Part shown: piece after piece, positions 26,832 to 35,287 of the stretch
Numbering within the stretch: position 1 is the first letter of the stretch
How the letters are laid out: each line of letters starts with the position of its first letter
Source of the DNA: Betaproteobacteria bacterium
GTDB lineage: Bacteria > Pseudomonadota > Gammaproteobacteria > Burkholderiales > Gallionellaceae
Length of the DNA: 41,820 bases
NCBI GenBank assembly: GCA_021413765.1
Contig: JAIOPT010000037.1
Span: 1-41,820, forward strand
Direction of reading: 5' to 3'
Program-made: the position numbers and the translations under genes
Notes under the pieces: model-generated
What the model was told of the DNA's origin: nothing
The model's input: the letters and a program-made list of their open reading frames with translations, nothing else
Databases searched by the model: none

Positions 26832-27318
26832 GGTGAGCAGGGCTTTCAACCGGCATAGTGCGTATCCTGATCAACCATACCACCAGCACGTCCAGCATGA
26901 TGAGTCCCTGCCAGAGGTATAGGTGGGCGAATTCAAAGGCGTCCATGCGCCATTGCTCCAGGTAGAAAAGACTGATGATGCGCAAGATGTTGAACATCTG
27001 CACGACAACCAAACCCATAACGAGTCCAAGCATCTTGTGGCGCCAAGGCGAGGGGAAAGCAAGGATAGCTGCCACCAGGACAATGCAGGCTTCAACAGCA
27101 TTGCACCCTGCTTCGATGGCGACCCCAAAGCCATTAACCTGGCTCTGAATGATGTTGCCGTAAGTAATAACCTTGGGGGCAAACAGGGTAATCAGGGCGG
27201 TGCTGAAGCCAGCCAACAATGCAGCCCACGGATGCACTAAGGCTTGACCGGGCGGTGTAAGCTCAAGCGCGAATAGCATGCCCATAATCAGTAGGAAAAT
27301 TAGAAGAAATCGCAGCAT
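26821..27318 (-). CDS. xrtH: Exosortase H (XrtH-type)
   Basis: A 165-residue integral membrane protein of the exosortase/archaeosortase fold. The three catalytic positions are visible: Cys 72 in EAGCNAVEACIV, Arg 113 in FNILRIISLFYL, and His 132 in FEFAHLYLWQG. Its compact size fits XrtH, which acts on IPTL-type sorting signals. It is paired with the associated membrane protein and lies about 1 kb from a protein carrying an IPTL-type segment. Expected role: cleavage and transfer of that protein at the inner membrane. Confidence 0.85.
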   Translation of the reverse strand: MLRFLLIFLLIMGMLFALELTPPGQALVHPWAALLAGFSTALITLFAPKVITYGNIIQSQVNGFGVAIEAGCNAVEACIVLVAAILAFPSPWRHKMLGLVMGLVVVQMFNILRIISLFYLEQWRMDAFEFAHLYLWQGLIMLDVLVVWLIRIRTMPVESPAHHGA

Positions 27319-27501
27319 GGTCGTTTATCAAGATAAAGTTTGTCTGCGCCGCAATCCACAAAAAAAGGTGATTCCGATTTCTTACCTTTCTACTATCAAC
27401 ACAACTTGCTTGTCGACATTCTTCAGGGCAACGGATGCACTGACATGATGCCGATGGGGAGAAATTAGGCACAGTCTTCTGAACTATAAAATATAGTTGG
27501 G

Positions 27502-28332
27502 TCAGCGAGCTTCGGTGGTTGGATTAGCGAATTTGGGCAGGAAGGGCATCAGCAAAAGTTGATCCAGTCTGGAGTACTTCCGCTCGCGAAAGTAAGTTAA
27601 ACCCAAGGGCATGGTTTTTTGTTGCTCTGCAGTGCATTTGGTTGCGGTGCGGAACAAGTAGTCAAACATCGGCAATTTGGACGCGTGATTACTGTCTGTA
27701 TAGCGCTGTTCGGAACTGTGGTGTACTCGGTGAAAGTCAGGTGTAACGATAAGAAACCTCAATACCCGATCTACAGATTGCCCCAATGAATAGTTGCCAT
27801 GGTTTAACGCGCTTACTGCGGCATGTATCACGTTGTAGCCCAACAAGACCAAGGGGTCTGATCCCAGCGCAATCAAGGCCGGCACGAATACCAACGCGCT
27901 GATTACGTGTTCCAGGGGATGATGGCGGAGCGATGTAGTGGCATCCATTTCCACATCGCTATGATGAACAGCGTGGATACGCCACAACACCGGCACAGAA
28001 TGGGACACACGATGGAGCCAGTAGCCGACAAATTCGAGGCACAGCAGAGTCAGGATGAAAGACGGAATGTAGCCAATTTCAAAACGATGCAGCAGCCCAA
28101 CATTCTCCAAACCCATGACCCGGGCAATCAGAATGGAAACCAGGGGAGCCATGCTGAAAATAATGGTGTAACCCACCGCGCTTAAAATGATGTTGTTGAG
28201 CCAGCGCATGAGCGGAGCTTTTGGTTCGGCCCGCAACGGCGACAGAGATTCAATCAGCATTGCAAGCGCTACACCGCCAAAAACTGTCCCCAACAGAATC
28301 TGGGCGCTATTGGCGATGATGACATCTACCAT
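27502..28332 (-). CDS. Sterol desaturase / fatty acid hydroxylase family enzyme
   Basis: A 276-residue membrane protein with the di-iron histidine boxes of the family: HRVSH (107-111), HAVHH (120-124), RHHPLEH (136-142) and HRVHH (201-205), between hydrophobic helices. Such enzymes use oxygen and iron to hydroxylate or desaturate lipids. It starts six bases after the stop of the XrtH-target gene and precedes xrtH, so it is inside the sorting locus. Its substrate could be a membrane lipid connected with the sorted protein, but that is inference. Confidence 0.85.
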   Translation of the reverse strand: MVDVIIANSAQILLGTVFGGVALAMLIESLSPLRAEPKAPLMRWLNNIILSAVGYTIIFSMAPLVSILIARVMGLENVGLLHRFEIGYIPSFILTLLCLEFVGYWLHRVSHSVPVLWRIHAVHHSDVEMDATTSLRHHPLEHVISALVFVPALIALGSDPLVLLGYNVIHAAVSALNHGNYSLGQSVDRVLRFLIVTPDFHRVHHSSEQRYTDSNHASKLPMFDYLFRTATKCTAEQQKTMPLGLTYFRERKYSRLDQLLLMPFLPKFANPTTEAR

Positions 28333-28338
28333 GGCCTG

Positions 28339-28911
28339 TTATGCTGGCGGAACAGGATCACCAGGTTCATAAGGAGGGGAAGGTCCATTAAAAGTAAAAT
28401 TCATATAGCAGGAGGAGTTGTTCTGCACTACCAACCCTATGGTACACCTCGATTGTTGAGAAGTTGGGATGTCCACGAATAGCGGGGATACTGTCACACT
28501 TATGACCCGTTGGGGCTGGCCGCTGTTATTCAAAATCGGGGTCTCCCCTACATGCAATACGTTGAGGACACCGCCGGACGGGTTACTGAAGAATAAAGAA
28601 GGGGGTGGGGGGAAGATTACTGCCTGTGCATTCTGGATGAGTTGATTTCCGGATGCTGCACCCAGGACCAAAACTCCCACAGCCACAATGGATGCAAGCG
28701 GTTTACTGGCCGAATGAGCTCGGAGGACACGAAAAGCGAATACTGCAAGCAACAATCCGAGAGCTATGAGCATAAATCCAGACAGGGTGGGAATCGATTG
28801 CGGTACAGGCCCATAGGTAATGGTTCCAATAGCAGCTATGGCATCGGCACCAGACAGCATAAAGGCTAGCGCGGGGGCTATATGTATGAATTTTATAGCA
28901 TGTCGAATCAT
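28339..28911 (-). CDS. XrtH target protein with internal IPTL sorting signal (midcut type)
   Basis: A 190-residue protein. The N-terminal signal peptide (MIRHAIKFIHIAPALAFMLS, cleavage near AIAA) is followed by a short mature stretch, then SIPTLSGFMLIALGLLLAV and FRVLRA at about residues 39-66: an IPTL motif, one membrane helix and basic residues, which is the tripartite XrtH signal. A second hydrophobic segment and a C-terminal domain with two Cys follow, so the signal is internal. NCBI-style annotation has a midcut-by-XrtH family of this design. ATG 28911 was chosen with AAGGG upstream; ATG 28929 is an alternative. Confidence 0.75.
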   Translation of the reverse strand: MIRHAIKFIHIAPALAFMLSGADAIAAIGTITYGPVPQSIPTLSGFMLIALGLLLAVFAFRVLRAHSASKPLASIVAVGVLVLGAASGNQLIQNAQAVIFPPPPSLFFSNPSGGVLNVLHVGETPILNNSGQPQRVISVTVSPLFVDIPTSQQSRCTIGLVVQNNSSCYMNFTFNGPSPPYEPGDPVPPA

Positions 28912-29115
28912 GGATTGACTACCCTTCATTGTTGTAATTATTAAAAAAATCCGGGTGCCCTGAATTAATATTTTTCGTGGAATAGATGATGCCTTACCGC
29001 ACTTACCCCAGCACATCTAACAACGTTGAACTGTAACAATAAAAATCGGGCATGGGCAAGTTTAAATGAATACTTGCAATTGAATATTGCAGAAAAATGG
29101 CTCAGGAAATTCAGT

Positions 29116-29172
29116 CAGACACAATCAGAAAATATTTCTACACAGCTTCCAGATAGACTTTTTGCTGGGTTA
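29116..29172 (-). repeat. Degenerate copy of the flgL 3' end downstream of aer
   Basis: Bases 29116-29172 align without gaps to 30884-30940, inside the 3' end of flgL, with 44 of 57 matching by my count. Read on the minus strand in the FlgL frame the copy gives TQQKVYLEAV, a TAG, then KYFLIVSD and a stop, against TQQKTSLEAAQKSFLAVS in FlgL. The copy abuts the aer stop codon. So the aer gene lies between a true and a worn flgL end, suggesting a past insertion or duplication. Confidence 0.65.
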
Positions 29173-30734
29173 CCTATTGAACCGTTCAACTAGTGCATAC
29201 AAGCCACGAGATATACTTTCAAGCTCACGACCGCGAACCACTGCTGTGTTAGCATTTTTAGCTGTATTTTCAACCGTTGCAGTAATGTTGTTGATCTGTC
29301 CATAGATATCCTCAACCACATGAGATTGCTCTTCTGAGGCTGCCGCCATTTGTTGGCTCACTCCGCTGATTCGCTCAACGGCCTCACGAATACCTTGCAG
29401 GGCAAGCTGCGCCTCTATGACTTGTTGTACGCCGTGGTCTGCCTCGCCAATACCTAGATTAGCTATATTTACGGCATCATCAGCACCTTGTTTAAGAGTT
29501 CCAATGATGCGCTGTATTTGCTGAGTAGTCTCGCTAGTTTTGCCAGCCAAAGCGCGGACTTCATCTGCTACCACAGCAAAACCACGCCCCTGCTCACCGG
29601 CCCTGGCAGCTTCAATTGCAGCGTTGAGAGCAAGCAGGTTGATTTGATCAGCAATGGATTGAATCATGCCTGTGGCAGTCATGATTTGTTGGGTTTCATT
29701 GGCTAGGTTGCCTACAGCATGACTGATATTGGTTACCGTACCGGCCAAAAGCTGAATTGCCTCACGTGAAGTGCCTGCTACTTTATCGCCTTGCACTGCT
29801 AGCTCCCTTGCAGTTTGAGCCTCTGCTGCGGTTTGTTTGACATGGCCAGCTACCTCGGTGATTGACGTAACCATCTCAGTCATGGCGGTAGCTGCCGTTT
29901 TCGTCTCGACTAGCTGCTCAAGCAAAGTGTGTTCAGTTTTACCAGAGAGCATTGAGGAGTGTGCGGCTGCTTCAGCCACCTGGCTAGCCATATCATTCAG
30001 GCGAGTAAGAGCTGTTCTGAGACGCGCATCCTCACTAATCAATATCATTTCCAATTGCACTATAGGACCATAACTATCGCTGTAGGTAATGGCGCTGATC
30101 GGATCTGCAAAAGAGTCAGGAACACTTTTAAGAATTTTCTTTAGCTGATGTCTCATGCGCATATGTGCCCACAATCCAATAGCTAGAAAAAGTCCGGCTG
30201 TTATTACTTGAGATGCTAGGCTTGGCAGCAAGTTAACTGCTCCAATAGCCACTACAGCTGCAAATACGGGCAAGGCTGAATTTTTCACAAAAGCAACAAA
30301 GTGGAGCTTTTTTGGGATGGCTTCTTTACCTGCACTCAATCGCTTATAAAGCGCTTCTGCGCGATTAATTTGTTCGCGAGTAGGCTTGACTCTAACCGAC
30401 TCATAACCCGTTAAGCGACCCCCTTCAAGAATGGGGGTGACGTAAGCACTGACCCAGTAATAGTCCCCATTCTTACAGCGATTTTAACGATGCCCATCCA
30501 GCTTTTTCCAGCCTTCAAATAGCTCCACATAAGCCCAAAAACAGCAGGAGGCATGTCGGGATGACGAACCAAATTGTGTGGGCTACCCATCAACTCTTCG
30601 CGAGAGAACCCGCTTATTTTTGAGAACTCTTCATTGCAATAGGTGATTTTTCCGCTGGGGTCTGTAGCGGATATCAGACGCTGCTGAGCCGGGAATGTTT
30701 GCTCAACAGCTGTGATAGGCTTGTTTGTTCGCAC
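29170..30734 (-). pseudogene. aer: Aer-like PAS chemoreceptor, split by a one-base frameshift
   Basis: Two frames together make one receptor of about 521 residues. The first (30734 downward) is a PAS domain: SATDPSGKITYCNEEFSKIS, FSREELMGSPHNLVRHPDMP. At the A run read from 30485-30482 one A seems missing; adding it continues as [22 protein letters not shown], normal PAS sequence, into the second frame. The rest has two hydrophobic segments ([17 protein letters not shown] and [14 protein letters not shown]) and the highly conserved signalling tip [20 protein letters not shown] and [11 protein letters not shown]. It would signal redox or energy state to the flagellar motor. It follows flgL on the same strand. 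Inactive unless the missing base is a sequence error. Confidence 0.8.
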
Positions 30735-30832
30735 GCTTAATCTCCATGGACAATGAAAGCTTAACTATTATTTAAAGACGACGCTGAAATCTAGCAGCAA
30801 TTTTCAGGGGGCCTTAATTGCTAAAACTGTCA

Positions 30833-30863
30833 ATGTAGAAATTTGAGTGCAGAATTTCTACAT
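30833..30863 (-). terminator. Hairpin overlapping the flgL stop codon
   Basis: ATGTAGAAATT (30833-30843) and AATTTCTACAT (30853-30863) form a perfect 11-bp stem with a nine-base loop and contain the flgL TAG. On the minus strand the hairpin is followed by TGACAGTTTTAG, a poor T tract. It may mark the end of the flgKL transcript or stabilise it. Confidence 0.45.
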
Positions 30864-32057
30864 ATAGTTGAAGAGTGACAATCCAGACACAGCCAGAAAG
30901 GATTTCTGCGCAGCTTCCAAGCTGGTTTTTTGTTGGGTTAAATCGCTGATCGCCTTGTTGTAATCCAAATCCTGCAATTGCGATAGCGTCTGTTTGTACT
31001 GCACCCCCAAACTTTCGCCTGCACTTTGCAGGGCCTCCAGCTCATTCAGCCGGACACCTAATGACGCGCGCACTGTCGACACATTATCGATGCCGCGATC
31101 CAGACCATTTATCGCCGTTGCAATCGCTCCCCCCAGTGAACCAGGCGTTTTCAGAGCTGTAATTAAATCGGAAATAGTCTTGAATATGCTTTCGTTGGTG
31201 CTGGGCGCTACGGTGAATACATCACCGCTAGCCGGCACCCCTGTGACATTAAGCTGCAAGCCATCAAAACTGATTACCTGTCCGCTGACATAAGGAGTAC
31301 CTGCTGCAACTGGCACCGGCACCAATGCTCCCGGCGTGGTATTAGTCACACCATAAGTTGTTACACCAGCGGTCACAGTGAATGTCACCTGATAATTATT
31401 TCCAGTCAGCAACGCCGGATTAGTAACCGCTCCTGAGCTGACAATGCCACTTCCGACATTCGCGGGTGCCGCCTGTGTAATAAAAGTTCCATTGCCATTC
31501 TTGATGCGCATAAAAATGTCCGCGCCGGAATCGCTGGCTGCCAATTGTCTTGAACTACTGACCTGAATCATGCGTTGACCATCATCGGTCTGATACTGGA
31601 CGCCAGCGTTGGTGCTGGCGAAAGGTTGTGTTTTGCCCTGAAAACCAGAAAACAGGTAATTACCTACCCCATCCGTACTATTTGCCAACGCCAGTAGATC
31701 TTCCAGACGCCCACTCAAATCCGACGCAAAAGTTTGCTTGTCAGAATTATTTAGCGCCCCGCTACCCGCATTGACCGCTACAGTTCTGACCTCCTGCAGC
31801 AAGCTCGTTACGCTTTGCAAAATTCCCTCACTCATCGAGGTGGAATGCTGTGCAACATTTCGATTGGTCGCATATTGTGAATTAGAAATGTCTGCTTGCG
31901 ACACCTCCAATGCGCGCGCTGAAGCAATCGGATCATCAGCCGGCGTGAGAATACGCCGCTGAGTAGCAATCTGCTGTTGGGTATGCAATTGCTTAGCCTG
32001 TTGCTGATTAAGCAAACTTACGTTGGCATTGTAAATGGTGCTAGTGCTAATACGCAT
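30858..32057 (-). CDS. flgL: Flagellar hook-filament junction protein FlgL (HAP3)
   Basis: A 399-residue protein secreted through the flagellar export system. It begins MRISTSTIYNANVSLLNQQQ, followed by RRILTPADDPIASARALEV, the conserved N-terminal coiled coil of the flagellin superfamily. It ends DLTQQKTSLEAAQKSFLAVS with LSLFNYM, the matching C-terminal coil. Residues 201-290 hold an inserted beta-rich module (GSGIVSSGAV ... DGLQLNVTGVPASGDVFTV) shared with FlgK. ATG 32057 has a GGGGGT sequence upstream. It follows flgK by six bases. Confidence 0.95.
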   Translation of the reverse strand: MRISTSTIYNANVSLLNQQQAKQLHTQQQIATQRRILTPADDPIASARALEVSQADISNSQYATNRNVAQHSTSMSEGILQSVTSLLQEVRTVAVNAGSGALNNSDKQTFASDLSGRLEDLLALANSTDGVGNYLFSGFQGKTQPFASTNAGVQYQTDDGQRMIQVSSSRQLAASDSGADIFMRIKNGNGTFITQAAPANVGSGIVSSGAVTNPALLTGNNYQVTFTVTAGVTTYGVTNTTPGALVPVPVAAGTPYVSGQVISFDGLQLNVTGVPASGDVFTVAPSTNESIFKTISDLITALKTPGSLGGAIATAINGLDRGIDNVSTVRASLGVRLNELEALQSAGESLGVQYKQTLSQLQDLDYNKAISDLTQQKTSLEAAQKSFLAVSGLSLFNYM

Positions 32058-32063
32058 GGCTTG

Positions 32064-33977
32064 CTACCCCCCTAAACTTAACAAAGTATCAAACAAAGTG
32101 CCGGCAATTTGAATTGCCTTACCCGCAGCTTGATAGGCGCGCTGATAACGCATCAGGTTAGCTGCCTCCTCATCCAGATTCACTCCAGAGACCGATTGTT
32201 GCGTTTGGATAATTTGATTAACCATGCTGGTTTGCGCCGAACTGGTCGTTTCCAGCTCGCGTGTTTTATTACCAACTTGACTGACCAATTGCGCATAAGC
32301 ACCCTGATAGGAGGCTGTTCCGCCCGCAACTGTATTTTTGGTTTGCAAGCTAGCCAGCAGCAATGCATTACGATTATCAGCTGTAGCATTGGTATTACTT
32401 GCCACAGTAAAAGTATCCCCAGCGGCTGGGGCACCGGCGATCTGCATGGTCCAGCCGTTATAGGTGATATCTGTGCCCGCAGAATAAGCAACTCCGGCAA
32501 CTGGAGAACCCGGGACACCTGTACCCGTAACAGTAAATGTAGTCGGTGGATTATCGAAAACAATGCTAACTGGTTGCTGCAAGTTCGCATTGACTGGAAG
32601 AATAGCATTTACCGTACCCCCACTAATGCGCCCCGAACCAATATTAGCCAATGATGCATTGGTACGAATTGGCACCGATGCTGCAATCTTGGAGGGATCA
32701 CTGATGGCAACAGCAATGTCACGTGCCCCATTTACGGTCGGGCGTATCGTGTAACTATCACCTGCTATTGCTCCCGCAGTGGTGGTGATCGTAAGGCCAT
32801 CCACCGTTTGTGGCAAGGCAGCAAAGGCCGTAACCGTATTATCCGAAAGGCGCGTCAGCGTATAAGCAGTCCCACCGTTAAATCGCAACGAATAATCGCT
32901 GCCGGTCAACGCTGAAGAACTGACAATGCTGGCACTAATGGTAGCAGTGCCAGTATTTGCAGTATTGGTATTGACTAAAGGCACTGGCTGAGTAAAAAAA
33001 TTACCGCCCATATTGCCACTCAAATCCTGTCCAAACTTATGCTGTTGATTAAACGTATCTGCCAAAACCATGGCCATCCGGCCCAAGGCATTTTGTGTAA
33101 CATCCAGCGACTCACTGCGGAAGGCAATAAGCCCTCCCAGATTGCCCCCCTGAAAACTATTTTGCTGCAGGCGAATTACGCTTGCACCTGAGCCATACGC
33201 CACTTCAATCCTGGAAGGGTCACTGAGCGATTGAACGGCCTGCAAAGTCATGGCCTGTTCCCCAACTACCAGCGATTGACCGGATCCGATAAATACGTTG
33301 AAACTTCCATCACTTTGCTTAACTACAGTCGCCTTGGTTTCCTGATTCAACTGCGAAATAAGCTGGTCACGCTGATCTAATAAGTCGTTAGGCGGCTGCC
33401 CATTAGATGTTGCTTGTGCCAACACAATATTCTTGTTCATCGATGCAATCTGCTGAGCATAACTATTAATGGTAGTTACGCTGCTCCTAATCTGCCCATT
33501 GATGCTGCTATTAATGTCACTCATGCGTTGATTTAGCGACTGAAATCTCGACACCAGGGACTGTGCGCTACCCAGCATGACTTGCCGCGCGGCTTGCGAA
33601 TCCGGCGAGCTGGCGACATTATTTACCGCGCTGAAAAGCTCCTGCAATGCAGGCGACAGACCGGCATCGGAATCGGCCAACATATTATCGATCTGACCGA
33701 TCTGCTGGTAATAGGTTTCCAATTGACTGGCCTGCGCCTGTCCTTGCAAAACTTGATTAGACAGAAACTCGTTATACATTCGCTTGACAGTGCTTACATC
33801 TACTCCCTGGCCAATAAACCCTGCACCAGTAGCTTGGGGTATACGTGTGCCCAGCATGACTTCCTGCCGATTAAAACCGGGCGTATTCGCATTGGCAATA
33901 TTATGTTCAGTTGTCGACAACCCAATTTGGGCTGCATTCAATGCACTGACGCCACTCCCGAAAATACCGATTCCCAT
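32064..33977 (-). CDS. flgK: Flagellar hook-associated protein FlgK (HAP1)
   Basis: A 637-residue hook-filament junction protein. N-terminus MGIGIFGSGVSALNAAQIGL with STTEHNIANANTPGFNRQEV is the axial-protein signature; the C-terminus (GVNLDEEAANLMRYQRAYQA, AGTLFDTLLSLGG) closes the coiled coil. The middle carries two beta-rich modules at about 341-413 and 446-530, each ending in a (A)GD-(S/T)-(Y/F)-T-(I/V) strand. Start supported by AAGGA just upstream. The long spacer before it (33978-34283) suggests its own promoter, as expected for late flagellar genes. Confidence 0.96.
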   Translation of the reverse strand: MGIGIFGSGVSALNAAQIGLSTTEHNIANANTPGFNRQEVMLGTRIPQATGAGFIGQGVDVSTVKRMYNEFLSNQVLQGQAQASQLETYYQQIGQIDNMLADSDAGLSPALQELFSAVNNVASSPDSQAARQVMLGSAQSLVSRFQSLNQRMSDINSSINGQIRSSVTTINSYAQQIASMNKNIVLAQATSNGQPPNDLLDQRDQLISQLNQETKATVVKQSDGSFNVFIGSGQSLVVGEQAMTLQAVQSLSDPSRIEVAYGSGASVIRLQQNSFQGGNLGGLIAFRSESLDVTQNALGRMAMVLADTFNQQHKFGQDLSGNMGGNFFTQPVPLVNTNTANTGTATISASIVSSSALTGSDYSLRFNGGTAYTLTRLSDNTVTAFAALPQTVDGLTITTTAGAIAGDSYTIRPTVNGARDIAVAISDPSKIAASVPIRTNASLANIGSGRISGGTVNAILPVNANLQQPVSIVFDNPPTTFTVTGTGVPGSPVAGVAYSAGTDITYNGWTMQIAGAPAAGDTFTVASNTNATADNRNALLLASLQTKNTVAGGTASYQGAYAQLVSQVGNKTRELETTSSAQTSMVNQIIQTQQSVSGVNLDEEAANLMRYQRAYQAAGKAIQIAGTLFDTLLSLGG

Positions 33978-34283
33978 ATATTCCTTGTCACACTCTACGT
34001 GTTTAAACTTATCGTATGAACTCAGCCCAGAATGAAAGGTTTTAAATAATCACTTTTTTCCCCCTCATCTGTGGAAAAGGGAGTTATCCATCTAACCTGA
34101 ATCATTGCAGGACGTTTTATAAATTATCGGCGTCCCATAAAATTACTTGAATTTTAGCAACGCTATTAACTGGCCCCATGTGAAATAGAGTGGGCGATCA
34201 ACATTCAACCTCCCGCAGAAGCAATAATTCCATTCGTCCTAAATTTGTCGAAGGGCTGCGCACTATGAGTCTCATAAATCCAA
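33978..34283. other. Intergenic region between flgJ and flgK
   Basis: No gene seen. On the minus strand TACGATAA (34016-34009) resembles the -10 box of FliA (sigma-28) promoters (GCCGATAA) and lies about 30 bp before flgK, but the sequence 15 bases upstream is TCAT, a poor match to TAAA. The region is AT-rich with a TTTTTTCCCCC tract near 34054-34064. A separate promoter for flgKL is likely here; its exact place is not settled. Confidence 0.4.
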
Positions 34284-35198
34284 TTAACTTATCGTATTAA
34301 TCCGATTCATGACTTTTACCAATTTGTCCGCATACTCAGGATCAGTCGCATAACCTGCCCGCTGCACGGCATGGGCTAACTCGGGACTCCCCTGCCCTGA
34401 CTGCAGCACTTGAGCGTAGCGTGGGTTGTCTCGTAGTAGATGTGCATAATCGCTGAATGCTTCTGTATAGGATGAATAAGCACGGAATTTTTCTACCTGC
34501 TTGCTAGCTATTCCATTGTGGTACTCGGTGGTTACCACTTCAACTACCTTTCCATTCCAGTTACCACCAGCCTTGATACCAAACAAGTTGAAACTGGTGC
34601 TGCCATCAGACATCCGTATCTCCCGCTTGCCCCAGCCACTTTCCAACGCAGCTTGTCCCAATACGAGGTGCGTCGGCACACCGGTTTCCTGGCTTGCTTG
34701 CACGGCGTGAGGTGTCATGCGATGCACAAAATCTTGCTGAAGCGAGGTAGGCTGGGATAGGCTGTTTTTCATCCCATTCACGAAGCTGTCACCATACGGC
34801 ACAGGCGTCGCGCTAACAGAACGCGCCGACGGCGTAGCCAATAAAGCTCCTGGACCTGCCTGAGCAACATCAGAACTGGCCGGCCGGCTTAGCTGCTTGA
34901 TCATGATGTCAGCCAAACCTACCCCTCGGCCGGACATGCTCTGCACCAATTGCTGATCCAGCATTCCAGTAAACATTTTGGTCTGCTCGCTATCAAACAT
35001 ACCGTCTTGCGGTGTAGCCTCTCGCATGGATTTCAGCATCATGTTCATGAATACTGTTTCAAATTGCTGGGCAACCACTTTTAGTGCCTGATCGGGCGAT
35101 TGTTTGGCCTGCATACGCAGCTTGTCCAAGCTTTGCGCACTCACCGCCAAGCTGCTGGAAGCATCAGACCTGCCAGAAATGTCGATTGGATTGATCAT
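34284..35198 (-). CDS. flgJ: Flagellar rod-cap and peptidoglycan hydrolase FlgJ
   Basis: A 304-residue two-domain protein. The N-terminal rod-binding domain (about 30-100) has VVAQQFETVFMNMMLKSMRE and MFDSEQTKMFTGMLDQQLVQ. The C-terminal glucosaminidase domain (about 150-304) has LVLGQAALESGWGKREI, with the catalytic Glu in ALESGWG, then FNLFGIKAGGNW and FRAYSSYTEAFSDYAHLL. It scaffolds rod assembly and opens the periplasmic peptidoglycan. The dual-domain form is typical of beta- and gammaproteobacteria. Confidence 0.96.
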   Translation of the reverse strand: MINPIDISGRSDASSSLAVSAQSLDKLRMQAKQSPDQALKVVAQQFETVFMNMMLKSMREATPQDGMFDSEQTKMFTGMLDQQLVQSMSGRGVGLADIMIKQLSRPASSDVAQAGPGALLATPSARSVSATPVPYGDSFVNGMKNSLSQPTSLQQDFVHRMTPHAVQASQETGVPTHLVLGQAALESGWGKREIRMSDGSTSFNLFGIKAGGNWNGKVVEVVTTEYHNGIASKQVEKFRAYSSYTEAFSDYAHLLRDNPRYAQVLQSGQGSPELAHAVQRAGYATDPEYADKLVKVMNRINTIS

Positions 35199-35287
35199 TA
35201 TCGGTATCTCAATGTATTCAGAGCTCTAAGCCAGATGGACAATTAATGCAACTCAAGATGATGCTGTTGCGTTTATAGAGATGCTCA

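Noticed and set aside
27263-27472. 69-codon minus-strand frame before xrtH
   Set aside because: Overlaps the well-supported exosortase start in another frame and has no family resemblance or ribosome-binding site.
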